A stretch of 53,843 nt of DNA from Eubacteriales bacterium (GTDB taxonomy: Bacteria > Bacillota > Clostridia > Oscillospirales > Oscillospiraceae): contig JAUNJE010000014.1 of the NCBI GenBank assembly GCA_030533415.1, positions 1-53,843 on the forward strand. The letters are read 5' to 3'. Of this stretch, positions 33,901-43,093 are shown one piece after another. Under the pieces are notes generated by a model that did not search any database, was not told the origin of the DNA, and was given only the letters and a program-made list of their open reading frames with translations. Made by a program: the position numbers and the translations under genes. Position 1 is the stretch's first letter; every line of letters starts with the position of its first letter.

Positions 33901-36504
33901 TTAATCCAATAGCTTCCTGAGCTTGTACAGCTCGTTCATGGCTTCAATGGGCGTCAGGGTCTCCACGGAAATGGCGGACAGGGCGGAAACGATCCGCTGC
34001 CCCGTCAAATCCAGCATGCTCACCTGATCCTCCGGCTCCTTCTGCACGGCGGGAGCGGGGGCAATTCCCTCAGATTCCAGCTCGGACAAAATCTCTCTGG
34101 CCCGGTTGATGACCACGTTGGGGATACCTGCCAGCTTGGCGACCTCGATGCCATAGCTGTCATCGGTGGCGCCGGGAACGATCTTGCGCAGGAAGATCAT
34201 CTGGTCGCCCCGCTTTTTGACCGCGATGTTGTAGTTTTTTACATTGGGCAGCTTGTCCTCCATGGTGGACAGCTCGTGGTAGTGGGTGGCAAACAGGGTC
34301 TTGGCACCCAGGCGCTTGGGATTGGCGGCGTATTCCAGTACGGCCCGGGCAATGGCCATGCCATCGTATGTGGAGGTACCCCGGCCGATTTCGTCCAGAA
34401 CCAGCAGGCTCCGGGAGGTGGCGTATTTTAAGATGGAGGCGACCTCCGCCATTTCCACCATGAAGGTGGACTGCCCGGAGGCCAGATCATCGCTGGCGCC
34501 GATCCGGGTAAACACCCGGTCTACAAGGCCGATCTTGGCGGAGCGGGCCGGTACGAAGGAACCCATCTGCGCCATCAGCACGATCAGGGCCACTTGACGC
34601 ATGTAGGTGGATTTGCCCGCCATGTTGGGGCCGGTGATGATGCACACGGTATCGTTATCGGCGCCCAGACGGGTGTCGTTGGGAACGAACAGGGAATCCT
34701 TCAGCATGGCTTCCACCACCGGATGGCGTCCGTCGGCGATGGAAATCTCCCGGCCCAGGGTGATTTCAGGGCGGCAGTATCCCCGCTGTACGGCTACGGC
34801 GGCCAGACTGCACAGCGCGTCCGCCGCAGCCACGGCGGCGGCGGTCTGCTGCACCCGGGCGGCCTGCTGGGCCAGCTGCTCCCGCAGCTTGGTAAAGATC
34901 TGGTATTCCAGGGCCGTCAGCCGGTCCTTGGCGGTGAGCACCTGGTTTTCCAGCTCTTTCAGCTCCTGGGTGATGTAGCGCTCGCAGTTGGCCAGGGTCT
35001 GCTTGCGGATGTAATTTGCGGGAACCTGGTCCATAAAGGATTTGGAAACTTCGATATAATAGCCGAAAACCCGGTTAAAGCCCACTTTCAGGGTGCGGAT
35101 TCCGGTTTTCTCCCGCTCAGAGGCCTCAATGGCGGCAATGGTGCCGCTGCCGCCTTCCATGATATCGCGCAGGCGGTCAGCCTCCGCACTGGCGCCCTTG
35201 CGGATGATGCCGCCCTCCCGGATGGTCAGGGGGGGATCGTCAACAATGGTGTTTTCAATCTGGTCGGCGCAGTCGGTGAGGGGATCGATGGCCTGTTCCA
35301 GTTTCCTAAGCAGGGGGGATTCGCATTTTTGCAGCTGGGCCTTTACCTCCGGCAGGGCCCGCAGGCCCCGGGCCAGTCCCAGCAGGTCCCGGCAGTTGAC
35401 GGTGCCGGTGACGACTCTTGTCTGTACCCGTTCCAGGTCGGTGACATCCCGCAGGGCTTCTTCCAGCTCCCCCCGGATGATGACGCTGTCCACCAGTTCC
35501 TCTACGGCGCTTTGGCGGCGGGTGATTTCCACAGGGTCAAGCAGGGGCTTTTCTAGCCAAGAGCGGAGCATCCGGCCGCCCATGGCGGTGTGGGTCTTGT
35601 CCAGCACCCAAAGCAGCGTCCCCTTCTTCTCCTTGGAGCGCATGGTTTCCGTAAGTTCCAGGTTCCGCCGGGCATCCAGGTCAAGCTCCATGAAGCGGCC
35701 GGTGGTGTAGTATTGAAGCTCCCGGATGTGGGCCAAATCGTTTTTCTGCAGGGTCAGCAGGGTTTGCAGCAGCGCGCCGCTGGCGATGATGGCGGCGGGC
35801 ATCCCTGCCAGCCCCAGCTGGGACAGGCTTGTACCGAAGTGCTTTTCCAGCAGCGCTTCCGCGCTTTCAAGGGCAAAAAGCTCGGCGGTGCCCTCATCTA
35901 CGCAGCAGTTTAGGCGGCGGAAAATGGCATCCTCGATGGGCCCGCAGTCCACATTGGAGCCATAGCGGATGACCTCGCTTGGCCCGAAGCGGCCAAGTTC
36001 CGAGGCGACGCCCTGGGGATCGGAGCAGACGGTGGCAAAAAAGGCACCGGTGGAGACGTCGCAGAAGGCAAGGCCAAACCGGCCGCTTTCTCCGTAAATG
36101 CAGGCCAGGTAATTGTTTTTGTTCTCATCCAGCATGCAGCTTTCGGTGACGGTGCCGGGGGTGACGATGCGGGTGATCTCCCGCTCCACCAGTCCCTTGC
36201 TCAGGGCGGGGTCCGTCATCTGCTCGCAGATGGCGACCTTATAGCCCTTCTGCACCAGCCGGGCAATATAGGAATCTACGCTGTGGTAGGGAACGCCGCA
36301 CATGGGGGTCTGCTCTTCCTTGGGCTTGCCCCGGTCCCGGGTGGTCAGGGTCAGGTCCAGTTCCCGGGCGGCCAGCTTGGCGTCCTCGTCGAACATCTCG
36401 TAAAAATCGCCCAGGCGGAAGAATAGAATGCAGTCCTGATTGCGTTCCTTGATCTCGTGGTACTGCCGCCGCATAGGGGTCAGTTCGGTACTGTTGGTAG
36501 CCAT
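33901..36504 (-). CDS. mutS: DNA mismatch repair protein MutS
   Basis: An 867-residue protein. The N-terminal mismatch-recognition domain has FFRLGDFYEMFDEDA, with the Phe-x-Glu reading head. The clamp and lever domains follow, then the ATPase with ITGPNMAGKSTYMRQ (Walker A) and LLVLDEIGRGTSTYDG (Walker B), and a C-terminal helix-turn-helix. It binds mispairs and recruits MutL. It starts the mutS-CPBP-mutL-GNAT-miaA-hfq run. Confidence 0.97.
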   Translation of the reverse strand: MATNSTELTPMRRQYHEIKERNQDCILFFRLGDFYEMFDEDAKLAARELDLTLTTRDRGKPKEEQTPMCGVPYHSVDSYIARLVQKGYKVAICEQMTDPALSKGLVEREITRIVTPGTVTESCMLDENKNNYLACIYGESGRFGLAFCDVSTGAFFATVCSDPQGVASELGRFGPSEVIRYGSNVDCGPIEDAIFRRLNCCVDEGTAELFALESAEALLEKHFGTSLSQLGLAGMPAAIIASGALLQTLLTLQKNDLAHIRELQYYTTGRFMELDLDARRNLELTETMRSKEKKGTLLWVLDKTHTAMGGRMLRSWLEKPLLDPVEITRRQSAVEELVDSVIIRGELEEALRDVTDLERVQTRVVTGTVNCRDLLGLARGLRALPEVKAQLQKCESPLLRKLEQAIDPLTDCADQIENTIVDDPPLTIREGGIIRKGASAEADRLRDIMEGGSGTIAAIEASEREKTGIRTLKVGFNRVFGYYIEVSKSFMDQVPANYIRKQTLANCERYITQELKELENQVLTAKDRLTALEYQIFTKLREQLAQQAARVQQTAAAVAAADALCSLAAVAVQRGYCRPEITLGREISIADGRHPVVEAMLKDSLFVPNDTRLGADNDTVCIITGPNMAGKSTYMRQVALIVLMAQMGSFVPARSAKIGLVDRVFTRIGASDDLASGQSTFMVEMAEVASILKYATSRSLLVLDEIGRGTSTYDGMAIARAVLEYAANPKRLGAKTLFATHYHELSTMEDKLPNVKNYNIAVKKRGDQMIFLRKIVPGATDDSYGIEVAKLAGIPNVVINRAREILSELESEGIAPAPAVQKEPEDQVSMLDLTGQRIVSALSAISVETLTPIEAMNELYKLRKLLD

Positions 36505-36733
36505 TGGCGCAACCTCTTTCTAAGTAATAATGCGAAAGGATAAATGCAAAATTGCGGTATCCGCTTTGCGGATGAATGAAAACGTATGGCTGTATCGGAT
36601 TTGGACCGCCATAAGTGAACGAATAAAACCAAGTTTTTTTATCATTCGCATGCTGTAAAGGTTGTCCTCAAAGCACCCGGCGGCTATTTCGGGATTGTAA
36701 TTTTAGTTACCCCGCTATGCGAAAAATCAGAAT

Positions 36734-37198
36734 TTACGAGTTCAGCCACTTTTTCAATAATCCATATATGGTTTGAATATCTTCTTTACTGCACATTTGT
36801 TCGGTTCTGCCACTTGAGTAGTGATGTCCAAAATTATTATCCAAATAAGTATTGCCATTGATGACAACTGGATTTTTGTATCTCGGTCTGACATGAATAT
36901 GTACATGTGGACATGGCTCCGGTGACTTATAAAAACTGTTCATCAAGCAGCTCCAATTACAGTGTTCTGCATTGAAAACTGTTTTTACGCATTTTTCGTA
37001 TTTCTTTATCAGCAGAAAAAGTTCCATCCATTCCTCATCTTTGAGTTCCGGCAAAGAACCACAATGCCGTTTTAATACTATAATACACCGTCCGATATAA
37101 TCTTGTTCATCCGCAAGGTAAACAGTCCAATACTTGGTATCTGACAATAAATACTTCTTGTCCTCTTCAGATAGATTACACCATTCGCACCTTTTCAC
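36734..37198 (-). CDS. HIT domain protein
   Basis: A 154-residue protein. The HVHIHVRPR block is the histidine-triad-type motif, and the N-terminal CEWC could be half of a zinc site. HIT proteins hydrolyse or transfer nucleotidyl groups; the exact substrate is open. GTG 37198, 7 bases after GGAGG, is preferred to TTG 37246, which has no SD site. A perfect TATAAT (37273-37268) lies upstream with a weak -35. It is AT-rich compared with mutS and miaB on either side, which suggests a later insertion. Confidence 0.8.
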   Translation of the reverse strand: MKRCEWCNLSEEDKKYLLSDTKYWTVYLADEQDYIGRCIIVLKRHCGSLPELKDEEWMELFLLIKKYEKCVKTVFNAEHCNWSCLMNSFYKSPEPCPHVHIHVRPRYKNPVVINGNTYLDNNFGHHYSSGRTEQMCSKEDIQTIYGLLKKWLNS

Positions 37199-37524
37199 TA
37201 TATTCCCTCCAACTTTGGGTTTGTTTAACTGCTCTATAAATTCCAATTTGTCGATTTATGTGCGTATATTATAGCGCCCGTATTATTCTACTATAATTCT
37301 GTTTATGCGGCAGATGCGGGGGCGAAAGCAACGAGTGCTTTTGCCCTTGCATATTATGGTATTCCTTTATATCTGCTCGTATCGTTTTATACAGCCATAG
37401 GAGATTCAGGCACCATTTGGGCACCAAAGCGTCAAAAGCCATTGCTGTTTTGAGTGCCTTAATCTCTGAAAAAGCCAGTATTTTTAAGGGCTATAACGGG
37501 TTCATGCTTGTTGACAGCACAAAC
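37199..37524. other. Intergenic region between the HIT gene and miaB
   Basis: It holds the possible HIT promoter (TATAAT at 37273-37268) and a GC-rich hairpin, GGGCGAAAGCA against TGCTTTTGCCC (37320-37346). The minus strand has a short open frame of about 57 codons without an SD site, which I do not call. No clear miaB terminator is seen. Confidence 0.35.
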
Positions 37525-38952
37525 TCAAATACTATTTTTTATTGATGATTTTTCTATTTCCCCACTTAGGCTCCAGGTGGTTGCACCAGTGATGGTGATA
37601 TGCTGGTAGGTGCCGATCAGCTTATCGCAGCCCGGGAAGCGCACCAGGCGGCCGCCCTCTGTCCGGGCCGTCAGCAGTTCCTTGTCCCTGCCGTCCACCA
37701 GGCAGCGCAGGGTTTTGCCGATGTAACTGCCGTGGATTTCCTCGGAAATGGCGTTCTGCACCGCGCAGAGCTTATCGAAGCGGCGGTTTTTCTCCGCTTT
37801 GGGCGTGGGATCGTCCAGCTTGGCGGCGGGAGTGCCGGGACGGGGGGAAAAAATGAAGGTGAACAGGCTGTCATAGTGTACCTGCTGGATCAGGGAAATG
37901 GTTTCCTCAAATTCTTCCTCCGTCTCTCCGGGGAAGCCCACGATGACGTCGGAGGTCAGCACCAGCTCCGGCATGACTTTTTTGGCGTAGAGGACCTTTT
38001 GCAGGTAGGTCTCCCGGTCATAGTGGCGGTTCATGGCCTTTAGGACCCGGGTGGAACCGGACTGGAAGGGCAGATGCAGCTGTTTTGCGATCTTGGGGTA
38101 TTTTGCCATGGTGTCGAAAAGCTTTTCGCTGGCATCCCGGGGGTGGCTGGTCATAAAGCGGACAAGGAAGTCCCCTGGAATTTGGGCGATGGCGGCAAGC
38201 AAATCGGCAAAATCCATGCCGCAGGAAAGATCCTTGCCGTAGGAATTGACATTCTGCCCCAGCAGGGTGATGTCCTTGGTCCCGCTTTCGATCAGCGCCC
38301 GGCATTCCGCCAGAATGTCCTCCGGCTGGCGGCTGCGCTCCCGGCCCCGGACATAGGGCACGATGCAGTAGGTGCAGAAATTGTTGCAGCCGTACATGAT
38401 GGATACCCAGGCCTTGAGCCTGGAATCCCGCACCTGGGGGATGCCCTCGGCGATGGAGCCTGGCTCGTCCTCAATAAAGAACTGGCGTTTTTGCCGGTTC
38501 AGCACGTTCCACAGAATTTCCGGGAACTGCCACAGGTGGTGCGTGGAGAAAACCCCGTCCACATGGGGATAGCTTTGGCGGATGCGGTCGGAAACCTTGG
38601 TTTCTCCCGCCATGCAGCCGCACAGGAAGATTTTCTGCCGGGGATGGCGGCGCTTTGTGTGGGTCAGGGCGCCTAAGTTACCGAAAACCCGCTGCTCGGC
38701 ATGCTCCCGGATGGCACAGGTGTTCATAATGACCACATCGGCGCCCTCTGCCTCCGCCGCAATGCCATAACCGCTTTGCACCAGGTAGCCCCGAAGCTTT
38801 TCGGAATCGGCCTCGTTCTGCTGGCAGCCGTAGGTTTCCACATAGGCGGTGGGTGCAATTCCCAGACTCTGCCAGTATGCGGCGATTTGATCGCAGTAGG
38901 CGAACTGGGCATCCAGCGCTTCCTGAGAAATAACGGTGGTTTTGGTGTTCAT
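37525..38952 (-). CDS. miaB: tRNA-2-methylthio-N6-dimethylallyladenosine synthase
   Basis: A 475-residue radical-SAM methylthiotransferase. The N-terminal domain has the three cluster cysteines (ETYGCQQNEAD, NTCAIREHAE, LCGCMA). The radical-SAM motif is CNNFCTYCIVPYVRGRERSR, and a C-terminal TRAM domain binds tRNA. It adds the methylthio group after MiaA. ATG 38952 has GGAGGAATTCCCGA upstream. It precedes the mutS-hfq run, as in many Clostridia. Confidence 0.96.
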   Translation of the reverse strand: MNTKTTVISQEALDAQFAYCDQIAAYWQSLGIAPTAYVETYGCQQNEADSEKLRGYLVQSGYGIAAEAEGADVVIMNTCAIREHAEQRVFGNLGALTHTKRRHPRQKIFLCGCMAGETKVSDRIRQSYPHVDGVFSTHHLWQFPEILWNVLNRQKRQFFIEDEPGSIAEGIPQVRDSRLKAWVSIMYGCNNFCTYCIVPYVRGRERSRQPEDILAECRALIESGTKDITLLGQNVNSYGKDLSCGMDFADLLAAIAQIPGDFLVRFMTSHPRDASEKLFDTMAKYPKIAKQLHLPFQSGSTRVLKAMNRHYDRETYLQKVLYAKKVMPELVLTSDVIVGFPGETEEEFEETISLIQQVHYDSLFTFIFSPRPGTPAAKLDDPTPKAEKNRRFDKLCAVQNAISEEIHGSYIGKTLRCLVDGRDKELLTARTEGGRLVRFPGCDKLIGTYQHITITGATTWSLSGEIEKSSIKNSI

Positions 38953-39099
38953 TCGGGAATTCCTCCGATAATGCGTTCTTAACTATAAATAATACCATTT
39001 TTACAGGAGGTTTTCAAGTACGGATGTATGGAAAAAAGAAAAAGAGGCGTCTTTGTGCCATATCGCGGCCGGGCGATTTGTAAATAATCTGTGTTTCGC

Positions 39100-39128
39100 T
39101 TGCAATTGGAGGGAAAGCGTGATAAACT
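39100..39128 (+). promoter_or_regulatory. Promoter of the parvulin gene
   Basis: TTGCAA (39100-39105), 17-base spacer, TAAACT (39123-39128) with upstream TGa. The start near 39135 is about 38 bases before the ATG. Confidence 0.6.
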
Positions 39129-39172
39129 GAGCGGGTATTACCATCCGTTTTACGGAGAAATGAGGATCATTC

Positions 39173-40741
39173 ATGAAAAAGTGCAAATATTGCCAGGCGG
39201 ATATGGAAGAGGACAGCACCGTCTGCCCGAACTGCGGGAAAGCGGACACCGGGGACACACCTGCAGAAGAGGCAGTACCGGCGGAAGAAGCCCTGCCTGC
39301 GGAAGAACCCGCTCCCGTAGAAGAGACTGCCGCTGCTCCGGAGGCCGCGCCCGCTCCGGAGGCGGTTTCCGGGACCGGGGCGGCTTCGGAAGAGGCATCC
39401 GCCGAAATCAAGGAGGGCGTCAAGGCCACTCCCGGCAAGATTGCCCTGGCGGTGGCGGCGGTAGTGGTGCTGCTGGCAGCATTGATCGCCCTGATCATGG
39501 CGGGACTGAACAGCGGAGAAAAACAGACGGAGGGAAGCCAGTCCGATTCCCAGGAAATCGCCTCTGCGACCATCACGCCGATCGAGACCGCCGCAGCCAC
39601 CGAGGCGACCATTCCCCAGGACGGCAACCCGGATGACGAAACCTGCAAGGGCACCTATACCGCTTCCGATGGGGAGGTGGCTGCCGCCGCGGATACGGTG
39701 GTGGCGAAAATGGGGGATTACGAGCTGACAAACAGCCTGCTTCAGGTCTATTACTGGATGGAGGTGCAGAGCTTTTTGGGCACCTATGGAAGCTACGCCC
39801 CCTACTTTGGCCTGGATTACACCCAGCCCCTGGATACGCAGGTATGCGGCATTGCGGAAGGCGTCACCTGGCAGCAGTTTTTCCTGAACGGCGCCCTGCA
39901 TTCCTGGCAGAACTATCAGGCCCTTGCCGCCGAGGCGGAGAAGGCGGACTTCCAGGTGGACGACCAGACGAAGGAGTACCTGGACAGCATCGAATCCACA
40001 ATGGAGCAAAGCGCCCTGGCCCTGGGCTTTGAAAATGCCCAGGAATATTTGGCGTATAACGTCGGACAGGGCGCGCAAATGCAGGATTACGTCCATTTCA
40101 TGGAGCTGTATTACCCCGGAAACATGTATTTTGATGCCCTGTGCGAGGAAAATGCCCCCAGCGGGGAAGAAGTGGAAGCATATTTTGCCGAGCATGAGCA
40201 GGAATACGAAGAAAGCGGTCTTTCCCGGGACGACAAGTATGTGGATGTACGCCATGTCCTGATCATGCCCGAGGGCGCCACCAGCGCGAATATCCGCACG
40301 GATACCTTCTCCGAGGAGGCCTGGGAAACCAGCCGCGTGAAAGCGGAGGAGCTGCTGGCCCAATGGGAAGCGGGGGACAAATCCGAGGACAGCTTCGCGG
40401 CGCTGGCTGTGGAGCATTCCGCCGACGGCTCCAGCGCCAACGGCGGCCTGATCTCCGATGTGCAGAAGGGCCAGATGACGGAGAATTTTGAGGCCTGGTG
40501 CTTTGATGAGACCCGCCAGCCCGGCGATTACGGCCTGGTGGAGACGGAATTTGGATACCACCTGATGTTCTATGTGGACAGCCGCCCCGTTTGGACGGAT
40601 TATGTGGAAAGCGATCTGATCAATGAGCGCGCCAATGATCTTCTGAATGAGATTTTGGAAAAGTACACCATGGAAGTAAAATACGCAGAGATTCTGCTGG
40701 GATATGTGGATATGACCGGCGGAACGTCTTCGGACTCGTAA
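39173..40741 (+). CDS. Membrane-anchored parvulin-type peptidyl-prolyl isomerase with N-terminal zinc ribbon
   Basis: A 522-residue protein. Residues 4-21 are a small zinc ribbon (CKYC ... CPNC). An Ala/Glu/Pro-rich stretch follows, then one membrane helix at about residues 86-108 (ALAVAAVVVLLAALIALIM). The outside part ends in a SurA/PrsA-like chaperone region and a parvulin domain (KYVDVRHVLIMPEG ... GGLISDVQKGQM ... FGYHLMFYVD). PrsA-like proteins fold secreted proteins at the membrane. The cytoplasmic zinc ribbon is an addition not found in classical PrsA, which is a lipoprotein. Confidence 0.88.
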   Translation: MKKCKYCQADMEEDSTVCPNCGKADTGDTPAEEAVPAEEALPAEEPAPVEETAAAPEAAPAPEAVSGTGAASEEASAEIKEGVKATPGKIALAVAAVVVLLAALIALIMAGLNSGEKQTEGSQSDSQEIASATITPIETAAATEATIPQDGNPDDETCKGTYTASDGEVAAAADTVVAKMGDYELTNSLLQVYYWMEVQSFLGTYGSYAPYFGLDYTQPLDTQVCGIAEGVTWQQFFLNGALHSWQNYQALAAEAEKADFQVDDQTKEYLDSIESTMEQSALALGFENAQEYLAYNVGQGAQMQDYVHFMELYYPGNMYFDALCEENAPSGEEVEAYFAEHEQEYEESGLSRDDKYVDVRHVLIMPEGATSANIRTDTFSEEAWETSRVKAEELLAQWEAGDKSEDSFAALAVEHSADGSSANGGLISDVQKGQMTENFEAWCFDETRQPGDYGLVETEFGYHLMFYVDSRPVWTDYVESDLINERANDLLNEILEKYTMEVKYAEILLGYVDMTGGTSSDS

Positions 40742-40807
40742 ATACTCTGATACGGAACCGTTGATTTGTGGCGAACCGGGGGCGGTTAAACTGTCCCGAT
40801 AAAAATC

Positions 40808-40846
40808 AGCCGTGTTTTAGGGATTTCTCCTAAAACACGGCTTTTC
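40808..40846. terminator. Bidirectional terminator
   Basis: AGCCGTGTTTTAGG (40808-40821) pairs with 40829-40842. T runs follow on both strands: TTTT at 40842-40845 on plus, and GATTTTTA on minus. It separates the converging parvulin and unassigned genes. Confidence 0.85.
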
Positions 40847-40924
40847 GCTTAATCCAAACAATTTAGAATGACCGCACAAACGATCAATTTTACGCCCAAT
40901 CGAATACCGCTGCGCATTCTCATG

Positions 40925-41572
40925 TCAGAAATCAAGCTTACATTTTAATTTCAATTGTTCGATTGGCCTGGCATCTTTAAAACGAGGGCCACAGCCTTCA
41001 CGGGCCATACCTGGATGAGCTGTCATATACTGTCTGCCAAGGGACTCGGTGTATTGCCACATTTCTTCTGGGATTTCAGATTTCTTTCTGGCAATGCGTT
41101 CGCTGTTATCAGTATAAAGTTCTGCAACCAAAGGACCAAATGTTTTGAACTTATTATTGCTGCGGGGACCACGGTCAATATCTTTATTCTTTTTTATTTT
41201 ACCATAGCCATCATACCAGTTTACAGTAAGCAATCTTGTTCCTGTAGACCATCCCATTTTGGGTCCTAACTCGGTAGGATAGCAGTACAAAACAACAGCG
41301 TCAAAATCCCCGCTGTAACAAGCGACTAAAAGCGGATTCATTGACATTACAATTCCCGTGGACAAGTCGCCATCGTTCATCTGCCTGATGATACCGTCGA
41401 TCCGTTCAGCGGCGGGGCCGTTAAGCATAACATTAAGCGAGCTTGAACGTGGATATAATTTTTTCACCTTTTTCTTATTTACATCAAACAGTCCCGGGTT
41501 GAATTGCCCCGGTTGAAATATATCCGTATCTTTAAAAGATGCAAAATGGTTTAATTTATCCATTACGCCCAT
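40925..41572 (-). CDS. Unassigned protein, AT-rich
   Basis: A 215-residue soluble protein I do not recognise. It starts MGVMDKLNHFASFKD with GAGG 8 bases upstream, has no signal peptide or membrane helix, and is rich in basic residues. Central LLVACYSGDFDAVVLYCYP and GTRLLTVNWYDGYG look like a beta-rich core. Lower GC than the neighbours and its own promoter suggest an acquired gene. It converges on the parvulin gene. Confidence 0.7.
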   Translation of the reverse strand: MGVMDKLNHFASFKDTDIFQPGQFNPGLFDVNKKKVKKLYPRSSSLNVMLNGPAAERIDGIIRQMNDGDLSTGIVMSMNPLLVACYSGDFDAVVLYCYPTELGPKMGWSTGTRLLTVNWYDGYGKIKKNKDIDRGPRSNNKFKTFGPLVAELYTDNSERIARKKSEIPEEMWQYTESLGRQYMTAHPGMAREGCGPRFKDARPIEQLKLKCKLDF

Positions 41573-41659
41573 AGTGTTTTCCTCACTTCTTAAATAATTT
41601 CTGTTGCTTGAATAGCTGTAAGAATTACATTTTTACCTCAAGATTTGTTTGACTTGGAC

Positions 41660-41668
41660 ATTGTATCA
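41660..41668 (-). promoter_or_regulatory. Extended -10 promoter of the unassigned gene
   Basis: TGaTACAAT on the minus strand (TACAAT at 41665-41660), identical to the -10 region of gltB and the S66 gene. The -35 is weak. The leader is about 80 bases. Confidence 0.5.
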
Positions 41669-41728
41669 CATGCCTTCGAAAAAATATAAATGAATTTTTT
41701 GTGAACTTCACTTATTTTTGTTCGTAAT

Positions 41729-42670
41729 TTATGGATTTGGGGATGGCTGTGGCACCAGCGGCAGCGTGTGCAGAATTTCTGCTGTTATGGACTGAAACTC
41801 GGCAATGTCCGTGGTTTTGCGCAGACGCTTGCCCAGCTTCTCACTGCCTTCAAACCGTTTCAGCAGATAGAACCAGTTTTCCTTCAACCGGAACATGGCA
41901 TTGCGGGAGCTGCCGAAAGCCGCTTCATAGGCTTCCAATAGCGCGTTCATGAAATCCTCCAGAACCGCCGGGCTGGTGCCGCCGGAGAGCATGCCGGGAT
42001 CGGAGATCAGCCCCCGGCCGATCATCACGGCCTCCAGCTGGGGAAATTGCCGCTGAAGGGATTCCGCCTGGGCAAGGGACAGAATATCGCCGTTAAAGCA
42101 CAGGGGATTTTTGCTGTTTTCCATGGCAAACGCGAACATCTCCATATCCACATTCCCGTTATAGAACTGCCTGCGCACCCGTGGATGGACGGTCAGCTCC
42201 TGGATGGGATACCGGTTGTAGATCTCCAGAATGGCCGGAAACGCCTCCGGGCTTTCCAGCCCCAGCCGGGTCTTGACGGACACGGGAAGGGGAGCCTCCC
42301 GAAAAATCTCATCCAGAAAGCGGTCCAGACTGTCCAGATCCCGCAGCATCCCACTGCCCTTGTCCTTGGCGACCACGGTGCCGGAGGGGCAGCCCACATT
42401 CAGGTTCACCTCCCGGTATCCCCGGTCCCGGCAGACCCGGGCCGCCCAGAGAAAATCAGCGGGGACCTTTGTCAGCATTTGGGGAACGGCGGAAAAAGCA
42501 ACGCTGTCGGCCATGGGCAATTCCCGTTCTTCCTTGCTGGTCAGCGTCCGGTGGATGGTGGGGGAAAGAAACGGCATATAGTAGCGGTCCACGCCGGGAA
42601 AATATTTGTGGTGCAGACGGCGGTAGATGCTGTCCGTCAAACCCTCCATGGGGGCAAAATAATAGCGCAT
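41729..42670 (-). CDS. tRNA-dihydrouridine synthase
   Basis: A 313-residue FMN enzyme. YFAPMEGLTDS is the N-terminal FMN block, VNLNVGCPSGTVV has the catalytic cysteine, VKTRLGLESPEAF and HPRVRRQFYNG are substrate and FMN-site motifs, and VMIGRGLISDPGML is the phosphate site. It reduces uridines in the tRNA D-loop. ATG 42670 with GAGG 5 bases upstream is preferred to the in-frame start at 42754, which overlaps the neighbouring gene. The position specificity (DusA/B/C) cannot be told. Confidence 0.92.
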   Translation of the reverse strand: MRYYFAPMEGLTDSIYRRLHHKYFPGVDRYYMPFLSPTIHRTLTSKEERELPMADSVAFSAVPQMLTKVPADFLWAARVCRDRGYREVNLNVGCPSGTVVAKDKGSGMLRDLDSLDRFLDEIFREAPLPVSVKTRLGLESPEAFPAILEIYNRYPIQELTVHPRVRRQFYNGNVDMEMFAFAMENSKNPLCFNGDILSLAQAESLQRQFPQLEAVMIGRGLISDPGMLSGGTSPAVLEDFMNALLEAYEAAFGSSRNAMFRLKENWFYLLKRFEGSEKLGKRLRKTTDIAEFQSITAEILHTLPLVPQPSPNP

Positions 42671-42689
42671 ACTTACCTCTAAAAATGGT

Positions 42690-43004
42690 TCATCCCTTGC
42701 CCGTTGCCGTAAAATGGCTGTGAAAGAGAATTTCCTTCCCGTTTTCCTGTGCATAAGCGATCTCTTTTTTTACCGATTCTCCAATATAGTGATCGATATC
42801 CACCACATATATGGCGTCAGATAATTCGATCTTTTGGAAATGCGCATCCGCAAGCGACTGCCTTTGCAAATCGGTAATGGCCCCCTTTTGGGGATCATAA
42901 ACGCATTGCAGGACATTCCATCCGTGACGTGTTTCCAAATCAAATGCGATTTGCTTCATTTCCCCGGCATAGCGCATACTGCCGCAAATTGTGACCGTCT
43001 TCAT
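42690..43004 (-). CDS. Small nucleoside 2-deoxyribosyltransferase-like protein
   Basis: A 104-residue protein. MKTVTICGSMRYAGEM is a Rossmann-like start seen in nucleoside 2-deoxyribosyltransferase-like and DUF4406-type proteins. DAIYVVDIDHYIGESVKKEI fits their second conserved part with an acidic residue. It is shorter than true deoxyribosyltransferases (about 150 residues), so activity is uncertain. It ends 20 bases before dus on the same strand. Confidence 0.65.
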   Translation of the reverse strand: MKTVTICGSMRYAGEMKQIAFDLETRHGWNVLQCVYDPQKGAITDLQRQSLADAHFQKIELSDAIYVVDIDHYIGESVKKEIAYAQENGKEILFHSHFTATGKG

Positions 43005-43057
43005 AGTGATACACTCCGCAAATGAAATTTATCATCCTGATGCCCTTCCTGTTAAGA

Positions 43058-43093
43058 ATCCGGGTGCGCCGATGCAGCGCACCCGGATTTTTA
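43058..43093. terminator. Terminator-like hairpin at the end of rnj
   Basis: ATCCGGGTGCGC (43058-43069) pairs perfectly with 43077-43088 around a 7-base loop. It lies next to the rnj stop. The T run is better on the plus strand (TTTTTA) than on minus, so it may mainly protect the rnj mRNA end. Confidence 0.65.

Noticed and set aside
37258-37445. A short minus-strand frame between miaB and the HIT gene that might be an integrase tail
   Set aside because: About 57 codons, no SD site and no convincing recombinase motif; the resemblance was too weak.
39167-40561. A 464-codon minus-strand frame opposite the parvulin gene
   Set aside because: The plus strand has promoter, SD site, zinc ribbon, membrane helix and parvulin domain; the minus-strand product has none.
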